Source: Odiellus spinosus (Eukaryota > Arthropoda > Arachnida > Opiliones > Phalangiidae). Taken from it: 64,000 nucleotides of DNA. The notes beneath the pieces were generated by a model. The model did no database searches. It was not told the DNA's origin and saw only the letters and a program-made list of their open reading frames with translations. Both the position numbers and the translations under genes were made by a program. The stretch lies in contig OY987231.1 in NCBI GenBank assembly GCA_963920705.1, positions 16,097,024 to 16,161,023 on the forward strand, in the 5' to 3' direction. Each line of letters starts with the position of its first letter. The stretch's first letter is position 1. Of this stretch, positions 11,380 through 24,050 are shown in pieces.

Positions 11380-11702
11380 GAAGAATGCAACCTAACAAGT
11401 GATTTTTTTATCGATTCCTTATTGTTTAAATAGGCCTAATCCACTAGTAAAAATATTTACGAACAAATTTAAAACTTACCCGGTAAATAGGCTGATCCTG
11501 ATTTCCTCGCGCATAAGGTCTAGTGATCAATCAAACGCGATTGTAAGTCTCGTGGAGATCTCGCCTTTGCTCATTGGGCGCTAGACATTACACGGAGGAA
11601 ATTCAGGATCTCCTGCTAAGTCTATTTTCCGGATAAGTTTTAAATTTATTTCTAGTTTAATATTTGTTTTGTAAATTTTTTCACTAGTGGATTAGGCCTC
11701 CT
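11380..11702. mobile_element. MITE family B, copy truncated at both ends
   Basis: It shares GAATGCAACCTAACAAGTGA, TTTTTTATCGATTCCTTAT and GTTTAAATAGGCCTAATCCA with the element at 37839-38272. Its right part carries the mirrored TTTTAAATTTATTTCTAGTTT and GGATTAGGCCT. The right end stops at about 11702, without the terminal repeat. A GC-richer palindromic centre lies around 11500-11600. Confidence 0.75.
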
Positions 11703-13079
11703 TATAACCTCGTAGGAGTCAATAGATAATTTAATCTGAAAAATATGTCCAAATTTGACAAATATGTCCAATAAAAATTCAAGATGGTAGTAACCCAGTT
11801 TTGATGATAAACTTTCCATATAGAAAATAAAAAAATTTAACCTATAGCATAATTATCTCTATTAAATTTTCAATAAAAGAGATATATAATATTTAGGCGC
11901 TCAGGAAGCGAAATCCTCTTATAGAGAAGCGATTTCCGATGGCGCACGCTATTATTTCTATGCCTCGGTTAAAAGTCACGTAAAGCGCGGCGATACAGAC
12001 AGCTGGGTACGCTAAAACTTCGATTTCGCTAAAGCGCTTTTTCGCCTTTCGTGCGCTATAGACTTTTTATTTTTCTTTTTATTTATTTTTTTTTTTTCAA
12101 TAGTCCATAAGCAGGTAAAACGACAGAAAAAGCCTTGTAATATCGCATGTACGTTATTTTTTTTAACAACTTGCCATTAATCATTTACGGCTATAAAACA
12201 TGGGTATAAAAAAATAAGGTGGTTAAATCAAGGTTATTTTCCCTTTCCTCAATCAAAATGTTAACAAAAATTTGCTAAATGACAAAATTTTGAAAAATTC
12301 ATATGGACGCAAATTAAACGTTATTTTTTTTTTAACAAAAATTCCCATGTGGTGCAGTTTACGATCGGGTAACATATAATTGTTACCCGTTATATGGATA
12401 TTTCTACCAATAAGAAAAATAAATTAATTCGAATTGCATCAAATTATAAAGTATTCTGATATAATTACGAAGGCTTAACTTATTAAAATATTTAAATATT
12501 ATTAATGTACGCATGTCAGTAGGGAAGTCTAAAGTTTACATGCGACGTTAGAAAAATGAAAAAAAAGGCTGAAGCTAATTGATATACAATGTTAAACCTC
12601 ATTGGGAAAAAGTAGTCCATGCGAATAACCAGGCAGCCAATTTCAGGTATTTTTAAAAGCAATTTTTGGGTATCGGAGTTCGGGTACTTTAAATTTGTTT
12701 TGATTTTGAAACTAAATAAATAATACGCGCTCGTGAACTTTCCAAAATTTTGCTAAACATAATAAATCCTTGGCAAATATAGTGTCCAGTATATACCGTT
12801 GTTCATAATTACCGTAAACAGCACTTATGTTTTACGTTGAAAATACGTGCGTGGTATACTCAAAGAGATTCGATTGAACAACACGCAATATACGGCTATT
12901 TTATTTAGAGCCATTCCGAATATAAGCATCTGGCTTTTTACTACGACGGAATGATACGTTATTTTAAATTCAATAGAAAAAAATGTAGGAAGGATAATTT
13001 CCGACTGACTACTAGAATAGGCCTTAAGATTAAAGATAATAACATATATGTTAGTAACTTATCTACTACGTTACGCTTT
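11703..13079. other. AT-rich non-coding with a GC-richer patch
   Basis: No gene seen. A CpG-containing patch at 11890-12060 stands out from the AT-rich background and could be regulatory. A perfect 9-bp stem (CGGGTAACA/TGTTACCCG, 6-base loop) lies at 12366-12389. The part near 12570-12620 belongs to a dispersed repeat also present near 13690 and 21100. Confidence 0.4.
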
Positions 13080-13640
13080 CTAAACCCAAAAACCATAAAC
13101 CCTAAACTAGAAATCCATGAAAAATATAAAACTATAAATCCAAAACAAAAACCTAAAAAATTAAGCCTTGGACCTTAACTAAACTCCAAAAACCAAAAAA
13201 CAGCCAAAACTCATATTTTTAAACTTAAACCTGGACCCTAAACTAAAGCCGCGTTTATACTAGGCGTTGGAATCGATTAAAACCGTTTCAAAACGCTTCA
13301 GAGGAGTCGTGTCAACGGGACCGTCTATTCTCGAATCGATTCGATTTCTGGAAACTGCTTCGGGAACCAGTTTCATACCGATTCGGTTTCAACAACCGAT
13401 AGATGAAGCTACAATAAATCGATATATAAAAATAATACGTGAACGCTTGACATTTAAAACGATTCCTGGCGATTTGAATATCGGTTTGATTCTACAGTTT
13501 CAAATCGATTGAGCAATGCTAGTGTGACCGTGGCTATAAAAACATAAAATCCTACGGTTTAAATCCCATACCCCCACAACCTTAAATTACAAAAATTACC
13601 CAAAACTTAAATCATAAACATTAATCCAAAAATAAATAAA
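13080..13640. repeat. Degenerate A/C-rich repeat (AACCCTAAA-like), split by a MITE
   Basis: Loose repeats such as AAACCCAAAAACC, TAAACCCTAAACTAG and GGACCCTAAACTAAA run over 13080-13246 and resume at about 13560-13640 after the family C insertion. The purine/pyrimidine strand bias (A/C on plus) is strong throughout. The unit is too degenerate to define a period by eye. Confidence 0.55.
13247..13535 (+). mobile_element. MITE family C, full-length copy (289 bp)
   Basis: It begins AGCCGCGTTTATACTAG and ends CTAGTGTGACCGTGGCT. The two ends are imperfect inverted repeats (AGCYRCGKTYAYACTAG). The inside is rich in ATCGATT and CGATTT steps. The open frame at 13267-13512 is a by-product of this sequence; a matching frame in the copy at 34893 reflects shared descent and not a gene. 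Confidence 0.85.
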
Positions 13641-16214
13641 ACACTGCTTCTATTCAGGATAAGTTGACGTAATGTGAAAATCCGTCGCGGATTAATATAT
13701 AATGATAAACCTTATACGTAAAAAAGTAGTACACGCCAAATCCCTTTGGACACGAGTATAGGAAGGGGCAGAAAACAATCTTATCGTGATTATAAAGAGG
13801 TGATGACAGATGAGACAATGAAAACATAGCCCTTACAACACATTTAGTCGCATTATCTTAATTAGATCTACTTCAAAACTTGTTATTTTTAGTTTATCAA
13901 ACTTAGAGAATCTCCCGAGAAATGTATTAATAGTTACACTTAGTTACAAGCTTGGAAAGAAATGACATTCCCATTTAATAACCGGTTTATCTACGCGAAT
14001 TTCGACCCTTTTTAAGACTGTAAAAATATATTACAATAGACCATTAAATAAATAAACCTTCGTCAAAATCTCAACATGGAGCAATAAAGACAGGGTACAC
14101 AAACACCGGAGTGTTTAATTCCTAACTGCTATACTTTTTATTAATGGAGCTATTGTAGAATAATCGTTATATGATTTCCAACTAGGTTACAGAAATTAAT
14201 TAAATTATATTACTTCTTATTTATTGTTTATTTATTTATTTTGTTTATGCCCTGTTGACTTAATGATTCCTGAGATGTCTCAGGGGCAAGTTACATCCCT
14301 TCAGAGAGTACACTTAATTGGATTTATTCATGCTAAAATCTAATCAAAAAATAATCCATGTACTGTGAAAGGTACGTTGAAATTTTTAAATTAAATTTAC
14401 CACTTGATTTAAATAAAATTTACCACTTGATTTAAATTAAGTATACCCTGAAAAGAAGACAACACTTTAAGCTTCAGTGATTGGGTGTAAAGTCACGTAT
14501 AATAAAGTTAACCAATGACTATCGAGCAATGTACGTATAAGTTTAGAAAACATAAAATATGTTAAAATAAAAAGTTTACAAGCCGTGTCGTTAGAATACG
14601 GATAAAAATGAGTAAAAGGCCTGTTTTTTTTTTATCCTAAAAATTCGAAGCTGATTTCATTATTGCATGTTCATGCGATAGAAAGTGTAGGGGGTTCCTT
14701 TAACAACGCGTCAAAAGATGTTATCAACGCCCATGAAACGCGAGTATACGTCCTGGGACGCCAAATTCGAACATGTTGAATTAGTCTATACTCGTGTCGA
14801 GAGTTGCGTTTTTCGTATGTAGTCTGTTTCAATACGACGCGTATATATACCCTATGTACAACGTTTTAAATCGAGCATATACAACACTACTCGCTCGATA
14901 TTAAAGGGGAAATGTAAGCTAAACAAGATAATCATAATAAGTTTTAGTCAAAACATGTGTAAGAGATTCTCAGAATATTTAGCCCAATTTTGGGAGTATT
15001 TTTTACAGGAAACAATTCTTTTTCAAGGCCATTACAGCTCTTGAATGTAAATTCTCCAAGAGAGAGGACAGTATATAGTGTGTACAAATAACTTATACAA
15101 TTAAGTTAACATATATTAAAAACATAGTAAGTTTAAAATAGGATTAGGTTAGACATTCTTTCACCTACACGTATATCGGTTAGATGAGGTCATTATTACT
15201 TAATAAATTTTAAGGAGCCTCGTGTAATCGATGTAAATGCTTAATTTCATTTTACAGTGTTAATATAGTTTCTCTTTAAGCGTGCATGTAAGGATAGGAT
15301 ATTCTGGTATACGAGGTCGGGTTCTCATTCGTCGCGCGAAGTGCCTACTTATTATTCCGAACTAGTTCCGAATCGCTCATGCGTTCTCTTTTCCATTCGA
15401 CAATACTATGGGAGAGAGTTAGCGCACTGGGACTTGGCTTATAAGCACGGAGCTTAGACTTGTGTTTTTCGCGTGCGAATCTATAATATTTAGTCGTCAG
15501 AGACGCGAGCGGGCGGGGGAAATGGCGACAATGGGCTCTTATAGTTTCTACCAGTCGATTTTTGCTTAAATAGTACGACCCATACTAAAACTATATAAGC
15601 TATATTGACATAACGCCGTGTACTTCTAAACGAGAAACGCGTAGAAAGGACAGATATGGAAAGAAACGTTGTAGGGTTACGGATTTTAACATCGACGCTT
15701 TTGTTTCTAAACTGAGTCATACGCTGTTAACATTGATTAGAACAAGCGTAGGGTATATCGCTTCCACGCAGAACTAGGGACTTTGATTACATCCTTGGCT
15801 ATAAATCAACCTAAACATGTCACAATATCCGTGTTTCGAGGTTTAATAGACATAAATAATGCGCGAGCATTTGTAAACCGATAAGAACATTATGAATGTA
15901 AAAGAGGTTAATGACAAATTTTTGATATTGGTCCGATAATATTTTTAACCAAACATTAACCAAGCACCAACTGGTATAATTGAAGATCAATTACTTTACT
16001 TCAAACCTAACCTAACTCAACCATAAAAAAAAATCACACCGAATTGGAGGTGGTATTTGGAAGGTGTTGTATAGCTGATCTTCAATTTAGGCCTTGATTC
16101 TTTGAACCACTTTAACAGGGGCCTTATGCGTAAGAAAAATATCAACTATAGTTTGTTCTCAAGATGAGCCCCATTGGTCAGTTAACAATAATCCACGGAG
16201 AGTTTAATATCTCT
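13641..16214. other. Non-coding, with GC-richer patches
   Basis: No gene recognised. A dispersed repeat (GATAAACCTTATACG ... AAAGTAGTACACGCC) lies near 13690-13740. Patches of higher CpG content occur at 14690-14900 and 15300-15540. The minus frame at 15490-15720 lies in the second patch and shows no known domain. Confidence 0.4.
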
Positions 16215-16455
16215 TTGTCAACGAATTAGGCTTAAACGCCTAGAATTTCTTTCGCCTGTCACACTGGAAACAAACTCCTTCCAGAAGGTAAGCCCAATTC
16301 CAGTGAAAGAGGGAAGTGACAGGCAGACGAAATTCCAGGCCTTTAAGACATCTTCGTGGATGCTTAATGTTAAGCCTAATTTCCGGATAAATTAAAAATT
16401 CATGGGTCTTTTTAAACGATAGAGCATCGATAGAAAAATCACTTAACGTTCATCA
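16215..16455 (-). mobile_element. Diverged foldback related to MITE family B
   Basis: Read on the minus strand, it opens with AAGTGATTTTTCTATCGATG followed by CTATCGTTTAAAAAG, which matches the start of the elements at 37839 and 11380. Internally it folds: CTAGAATTTCTTTCGCCTGT pairs with ACAGGCAGACGAAATTCCAG. Ends are degraded. Confidence 0.5.
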
Positions 16456-19400
16456 TCTTCGGAACTCAAAAACTGACAAATTTCAATTCAATATATTAAA
16501 GTAAATTCATCAAGATTGAGATAAAGCGTGCGAAAAGCTATCAAATAAGTTTGTAAATCGTTATTCATTGCCACATCACAAACTTCCTGTTTAGATAAAG
16601 GATAAAAGGCAGAAACCTTTTGACCATCTTAATGACCGAGCATGCTCGCCCGAAATAGTAGAAAGCGTTCGGATTAATTCGAGAAACACGAAGTTCCTAA
16701 TATCTGTCATGTTTCCTGTTGTAATATAATATTCACGACTAAACTATCAACGCGGACCGATAATAAGGGCTAATAGATCATAACCTCAGTAATTTTTTAA
16801 GACAGAAGCAGCTGCCTATTTCGGACGAAGGAAGAGTATGAAATTCGAGGGGTTAAACACTCAGATAAATTGCGTACAAGGTTTAAAGGATATTAAAATG
16901 GCGTGTAGCAAGTTTAAAGATAAAATTTTCAGTTTAAAATGATTTAACACGATGTGGACATACGTTTTATTGTTTGAGGATGATTAAATCAAATTTGAAA
17001 TTTGAAATGACAAGTGCGTGTACGAGAATGAATGTGTTGTCCGATCCCTCAATACAGAAAAGAGAACGACAAAGAAGAACGTTTAATTCACGAAGGGGGA
17101 TGAGGGAAAGACGGTAGAGGGGAGATCATTCCTGATTAGGGGACCAGGTGAGCTACGATTTCCCAGAGGCGAATGAATGCGTCGTCTTCTTACGGATTAT
17201 ACTTCCCTTCGATAACCATTAGGGGAAAAGCTGTTTGGTTACTGATTAAGCTTAGCTTCTGCATCTAATACAACCTTATCACGCGAATGCTGGTAGTTTT
17301 TTTTTCGCGTCGTAACCAAATACATCATAACAGAATTTTAAACATACAGACAGAGAGTTGAGGTTGAAGTTTTTTCTAGAGTCTTTAAAGAATCCGACCA
17401 CAGAATCTATAAGAGATTTTGAGTTTCAAAGGTAACTATAATTAGGATTTTCTACGATAATATTAATTAATGATAAATAAAATATCTCAAATGACTTATG
17501 AAAGGAGGATGGCAATTTCATAAAATTGATTTTTTCAATCACAGAGTTACAAGAAATGAGTTTGTTCCATGAATCTGTAGACCGAGTATATAGTGCGTAA
17601 TAGGCGAAATAAAACTTCAGTTTTCGTAGTTCAACTATGTGACTATGCAATCATAAGACAATCTTTCGTATAGGCCTGTTTAATTAACGTCAAACCTCAA
17701 GTTTATTAAAAAAAAATCTTCTTTGGGGAAGTTTCTAACTCTTCAGTTTCAATAAAACATCAGGGTTTCGTCGAGTTAACTGACTTGCGAGCTGAATAAC
17801 ATTGTTACTATTATGTTTACTGCGAAATAAAGTCGCCATTTCGAGCTCAGATAAGCTGTGGGGTGCGCTTTGCTCGGCTTCCAAATAAACCTGCATATAA
17901 TTAAGCCTATGTTTTTACAAAAACTAGTCGTACGATGTAAGTCTATGAGTTCGTTTAGGAATTCTTTAGTTTAGTCAAAGGCGAGACTATATTACACGTT
18001 TTTAACATTACGATAATAGGGAATCATTTTATTTAAAGACCTGGCGTAACTCGTTACTTTTCCGCAAATAGATGGTGCTAAACAAAGTCAGAAATAAAGT
18101 AAGACGCCACCTATCGTCGAGAAACGAAAATACGTGTTTCACGATTTCCTAGTCAACAAGATGAACTATGGACTTCGACATTACATAAGAAATGACGTCA
18201 TAACGGAATGAAGTAGTAAAAATTTAGAAAATAAGTAAAACATCTTTGAAACTATGATGTTATCATAGTGACGGAAGTCATTTATTCGATGTAATTTTAT
18301 CAGGCAAAACGTCCAGTGGCTTTCTGTTTTAACTAAATTTCCCGTAATAAGTTTCGGAGCTATATATACAAGAATGAAAAAGTCAGTGACGACAGGGAAT
18401 AAGCGTCTAAAAAGCCGATAACTAAAAAGGTTTAGCATCAAACTTATTACATCGTTCGATGAACCGCGAACGGGAAAAGGTGGGGAGAGAGAAAAATGAT
18501 GTTTGAGAATGAAACGTGCTGAGACGTTCCGCGTGTTGGGCTGTCGCTTTGTATAAGTTTTCATAGTCCTTGATTTGTTTGATTAAGAGATAAGTTAAAA
18601 CGTTTTTTTAAGCGCAGATTAAACATTTTAATTGTTTTGTTTCGACAGCTGATATTAAAAAGATTTTGGATTTTATTTTGAGATATATTTTAAAGTTTCT
18701 TGTGGGAAATATATAGTATGGTGATAATAACAAAATTTATATTTTTATCCTTTTCAAATAATAGCAGCTTAGTAAATTAATTTAATAATATTCATCACCA
18801 TGGTCATTAAATTTTGCGTCAAGGAATTTCAAAAGCTGTTACATTTTCAGCTCTTCGTTTCTATTTAAGTGTTTATATAATAATAGCAATGGTAAAATCA
18901 AGCGGCAAATCAAATTTACGTCCCCTAAGGTGATACACTGTTTTCGTGTTTTCAAAGTTGACAAAACAGACACCAAGTAAAAAACATCGATTATATTTTG
19001 GCATATTATATTATTACGGCAATCGAAAACGAGGTTATCATTAACAAATCGGTAAGGGGGGCTAATAATGATATATCAATGACAAATGATACATTTCCTA
19101 TAGATATACAAACACAATTCTCGTCATTTTTCCACCAGAAAAATATGAAATAACAAGATTATACCCAGTAATACGAGAGAATCATAAAAAGCAAAACCTT
19201 ATATTACGGAATGATTAGCGAATTTTCAAGGCTTAAAAATGTTTCGGAGGGAAGAGGGAGAGGGGGGTATCGTGGTGCGTGGACACAACCGTATAATAAC
19301 ATCGTGAAGTTTTAATAACTGTATTCCGAAGAGCGCGTGTCTCTATAATAGAATTAATGGTCGTCGATGCCGACCGGCTCCAGGCCTCTCGATCGGAACG

Positions 19401-19565
19401 AAAATATATAGAAATATAAATTTATATCCATCTGATTAAAGTCCACGTACAACCCAACATTTATTAGCGTGATATTGCAAATGGATGATATACCAGAATA
19501 TATAAAACCTTATCTAGAGTATTTCTTTTACAGAATAATTTGGGAAAATTGCACAAACGATATTT
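16456..19565. other. Non-coding, nothing convincing
   Basis: No gene or repeat boundary recognised. The longest frame here, 127 codons on minus at 18181-18564, has hydrophobic random-like composition and no known motif. The segment 19220-19400 is CpG-richer than its flanks and may be a regulatory island. Confidence 0.4.
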
Positions 19566-19773
19566 AAATCGCTGGGAATTGTTTTAAGTGCCACCTGTTC
19601 ACGTATCATCTTCATAAACAGATTTATTAAATCTGTAGATTGTTGTAACCGAAGCAGTTTCGAGAAACCGATTCAAATCGATTTAAGAAAAACGGTTTTC
19701 TGTTTACACGACTGCAGTGACACGTTTTGAAACGGTTTGAATCGACTTCAAAGGCCTAGTATGAACGCTGCCG
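19566..19773 (-). mobile_element. MITE family C, truncated and diverged copy
   Basis: It matches the inner and right parts of the copy at 31882, including GTTCACG(T/C)AT(C/T)ATCTT, CGAAGCAGTTTCGAGAAA and GGCCTAGTATGAACGC. The block ATCGGTATGAAACTGG has been deleted, and the left terminus is missing. Confidence 0.7.
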
Positions 19774-22699
19774 AAAGCAAATGAAGGCTCATTAATACAA
19801 AAGCGATTCGATTTAGATAACTGGTTATCAAACCAAAGCTTATCGAAGTCGAACGCTTTCTAGCATAGATACTGTTTTTAACAATAAAAACTTCATCATC
19901 TCTACGCGTTTCTTCCTTTAATAACATTTTCAAATAAAGTTTAAAATTAAATCAAGTTTAGGTTGCAAGTGGACTTTAAGTGGGTTCACGGCGCGATGGC
20001 AGTGGCGGAATGGGGGTCAAAAGGCAACCGCCAGAACAAGACTTTCGTTTTGTCCCCTTTTAAACAAGGCGGCGTTCCGTGGGGAGGATGGGATTCTAAA
20101 ACCCCCTAGACGAGATCGCCATAGTCCGAGAGACGAACGAGCCCTAATGATCTTTAATGATAGAGTTGATCTTCCTCGCGGCGGGCTCCCGATAGCGGCT
20201 TTTGGCCTGGTACAAGAACCAAACGCACTTTCCCCCTCCTCTCCCATGCAGGTACAGCCTTAATTCTTTGCCAAAAACGTTAATCGACTACCAAATGCAA
20301 TCCTAAATCAACCCCCCTCGCCTCATCCTCGGATACGTAGTCTTAGGTTTTTTTAGTCGGAAGGATGTGTTCAAACTCAAACTGACAATTTAGACCATAT
20401 TTTTCAAGATGATTTCGATATTGTAAAGGTACTAATTTATGGTTTGTATGTCAATTAGAGTTTACACGCTTTTTGAAATGTATTTTTAGTAGAAAACTCA
20501 GTTTTCTTTGGAAAATGTAAAGAAGCAACTGCGCGAGACACATGGGGTAGTTCAATTATGAAGATATTGTATTGTGAAAACGGTGAAGATTGTACCAACT
20601 TAGTGTCATTGAAGTTTACGATTAAATAAATTTCCATAATTAATGTATTTTTAAGAGTTTCCCTGATTTTTTTTTGCAATATTCAAATTCCCTGTTGTCC
20701 AGTTGTGTATGAACCTTGCTGTATCATCCATATATTAGCAGGACTAAAGGTACTTGTACTAACTTGTACTAAACTACAGAAAAACCTGGTTAGGATAATA
20801 GGCGACAGACATTCTCGAATGCGAACGTAATCGCGTGAAATTCTGTCTGGTAGCGAACTATCGTATAAGTGCCCCTCCCTCTTATCTCGAGATGTTTGAG
20901 TTTTGAAAAATGACCATAGCGTTCGGTATTTGATCGACCCCAAGGCCCTTAGATGTTGCTTCATACTTTTTATATATATTATATTCGGAAGCCCTCCCCG
21001 AAATCGAATTTCATCTGGACCCCGCGGACAAAATCAGAAGTTCGCGGTTGCGATCTATAAGCTATCTATAAGCTGTTTGCAAGATAGTGGGACCAAAGAT
21101 GGATTAATACACATTGTTAAACCTCATACGGATTAAAGTAGTTATTGAAAACAGATTCCGAACAAGAGTGTAGCTACTAACAAAATACAAAGGTAGCTGC
21201 ATACCTAAAATCGGTTTGAATTTTCGAGGCTTAATTTTTGGAGCCTGTAAGGTTTGAACGCGATGAAAAACTCAAGATGAAATTGATAAAAACAACATAA
21301 ATTGATATTTTGTATAATTTAAAGTGTACGTGAAGCAATATTCTCAGAATTTGCTAAAATTAATTATAAATATTCATAAAATTAATTTTTGTGAGATTAT
21401 TAGTATCAATTATTATTAGTCTCCTCTTTCCTAAGACACATTTCGATGAAATCCCCTAGCGTGTACCGTTTCTATTTTAACTATAAAACCTCGGTATAAG
21501 TGTTCCAAATGGAATAGCTTTTTCGTAGAAAAAATATTCAAAATATTTATATAAGTATGCTATAGAAAAATTATCGCAACAGGAAAAATAAACTTTTTAT
21601 AATTTTCGAAATCTTTAAAAATAAATATTTCCTGCCATAATACGTCATCACTATGGAGCCGCCTTTTGCCTGTACAACAGTTGATTCTAAGGTAATCTGT
21701 CACCTGATGTTAATCCAAAAACCCCCGCCTATCGTTAATTACGTACCAGAATCATTATAATCATATCAAGTGGGGAAAAAAATGAATCCATATTTTTGAA
21801 ATTTCTTAAAATCTCGAGATCACAGACGTGTGAAATTTTGAATATGGGTTTTTAATAATATGAAAATCCAACAACAATATTATTGGAACAATATTTAAAT
21901 TCAAAAAGACGAATTTTATCTAGGAAACCTATTTTAATGATCCTGTTTTTGATCAAATTTTCGCGAAACTGATAGATACGTTATGTTTGTCACCGGCACA
22001 TTAATCACTATGATCGTTGTTGTTTCGAAAAATGCTAATTAAGAATTTAAAAACCTATAATTTGGCACTCGTACTACAAAAGAATAAGTGCCTTACTCGC
22101 TAATGAACTAGGGTCAGTATTGTATTAAATCCAGTGAGGAAAATTTAATTTGAATGTCAAATGGTAATTTCGTCATTTTTATTTTTTAACTCCTTCGTTC
22201 GTAAAGCGTCGGAATCTGCCCAATTATTTTAGAGTTAATTTCTAGATAACGGTTTCGACATAGATCACTATATAGTCATTAACATGGAAAATAATAAGGC
22301 GTTTTTGACCTTCGAAAAATGTTGTTTTGGGACGTAATTAACTCGCAACACTCATTATAACATAGTTTTCAAACCAATTCGACGCCATTTCAAAGTCTAT
22401 CATAATATTTAAGACGCTTCATTTCAAATAATCATTACCAAAAACTAATAATTAGTATCTATCCCCAACTTTAGCTGTTTTTTCTTTTTTTTTTTTTTTT
22501 TTCGTTCGTGACATCAGTACTTGAATTGGGTTCAGATAGAAACTTGCAAACTCAAGTTATCATAATCTTAAAGCGCTGCTGTCATTTTTCGAAGGTTTGG
22601 ATACAATTAAAACCTATTTTAATGTTTACACCTGTGGGTTGAGGCGTTTTAATTAAGTTCACAATTAAAATATTAATTTAATTTTTCGTTGGATGACGT
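19774..22699. other. Non-coding with a GC-rich island at ~19.98-20.35 kb
   Basis: The island at 19980-20350 has dense CpG and homopurine steps (GGAGGATGGGATTC, GCGGCGGGCTCCCG-like) against an AT-rich background; no exon could be defined in it. Dispersed repeat fragments lie near 20590-20690 (shared with 50540-50690) and 21095-21140 (shared with 12590 and 13690). A poly-T run lies at about 22483-22502. Confidence 0.4.
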
Positions 22700-22830
22700 A
22701 GAATGTGGGAAAAACCTAACTAATTATATTTTTAATAAGTAGGACTTTCTGGATCAAGTACTTTCACGAATAGGACTGCGCGAATGCAACCATAACGTTC
22801 TAAAACGCGAGAGAACTGATGCCTCACCAT
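22700..22830 (+). mobile_element. Diverged fragment of MITE family F
   Basis: The block TTTCTGGATCAAGTACTTTC and the following ~60 bases align by eye with 26956-27040 of the element at 26864. The termini are not recognisable. Confidence 0.4.
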
Positions 22831-23697
22831 ACGACTTATGGGGCTCATGTTCAATGTGTGATGATACACTCATATTTCATAAGGTTTTGGCGAGATATCG
22901 GTAATAGAGTAATTTTATATTATTCAAAAACTTAATTTTTATTTATTTAGCAAAATATTTCGATTATTTCTGTTATATAGATTGAAATGTTGAAGCCAAA
23001 CCAACAGATTATAAAACGAAAGTTATTGGAAATCTAGAAACTTAAAGCCACGTGGAAATGATAATTAATTTTGAAGTTAAGTGGTTATTCTTCGCGGGGA
23101 AATTAACAAACAGTTTTCGAGGTTAATTGTTGTTGATAACCGAATTTTAAATTGACGTTTTTAACGATTCGATTGGAAAACTTCAACGATTAAAGTTTAA
23201 GCTCTATATATCAAGATAGCAAACAAAATAATAATATACCAGTAATTCGTAAAATTGTCCTTAATTGCGACCCTGAGTGATTTTTACTAATTACGAAAGC
23301 GATAAAAATGATACGTATTCATCACGATACCCTTGAGTCATTAAAAATTATACTCTTTTTAATTAAAGTTCGAAACTAAAAAAAAATATAAATTTCAGAT
23401 TGTGATTGATCACCGGTGAATATTCAGATTGGATTCAAAATATAAATGAAACTTTGTTTGATTAAATTTCCTTATTCTGTTTAATTTTTAATTATTTGCA
23501 AGCTTTATAAACTTCAATCAAACAATAAGTATTTTTAATTTGAAGTTAAATATCGTTAAAATTTCAATCAAATCGATTTGAAAAATATTCATTTTTGAAA
23601 GTTTTATCTTGATGAGGAAAAGTTCGAGATAAAACAGTGAAAATATAGAGCATTTTGATAATTTATACACGCAATTAGAAGAATAGTGATGAAAAAA

Positions 23698-24050
23698 CTT
23701 TTAGCAGAAGCCGATGAAACCCTCCTTTGAAGTCTATAACTCCCGGGTCTTGTCTACCCCTCTCTGTATGGGTTAGTTTCAAAAAGCGCGATTCGTAGGC
23801 CTCCTAACGGTAGATATTTTCGGAGCGGGAGTTCGACGAGCGAATATCTCTAGCGGCCTTGGAGTTCGTCAAAAAAACGTCGTCGTTTGTGGAGAGAGAG
23901 AATTTTCAATTTCCCGTATACAGGGGGGTATGAAGTAGGACCCCCTCCGATCTCGCAAAATTGGGAATTTTACCCATACAGAGAGGAGCTCTATATCGAA
24001 CATTAGAGTAGTAGACTTCAAAGGAGGGTTTCATCTACTTCTGCTTTTAG
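23698..24050. mobile_element. Foldback MITE with 7-bp target duplication
   Basis: The direct repeat CTTTTAG at 23698-23704 and 24044-24050 brackets inverted ends starting CAGAAG. The arms share GATGAAACCCTCCTTTGAAG followed by TCTA. A CAG start resembles hAT elements, which usually make 8-bp duplications, so the superfamily is uncertain. A further inner pairing involves ACCCATACAGAGAGG and CCTCTCTGTATGGGT. No coding capacity. Confidence 0.85.

Noticed and set aside
13267-13512. Open frame with a relative at 34878-35201 sharing RFLETASGTSFIPIRFQQPI
   Set aside because: Both lie inside family C MITEs. The shared peptide follows from shared element sequence, and the reading frames are not kept in the other copies.
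18181-18564. 127-codon minus open frame
   Set aside because: Random-like composition, no domain, no splice or promoter context; expected length by chance in 64 kb.
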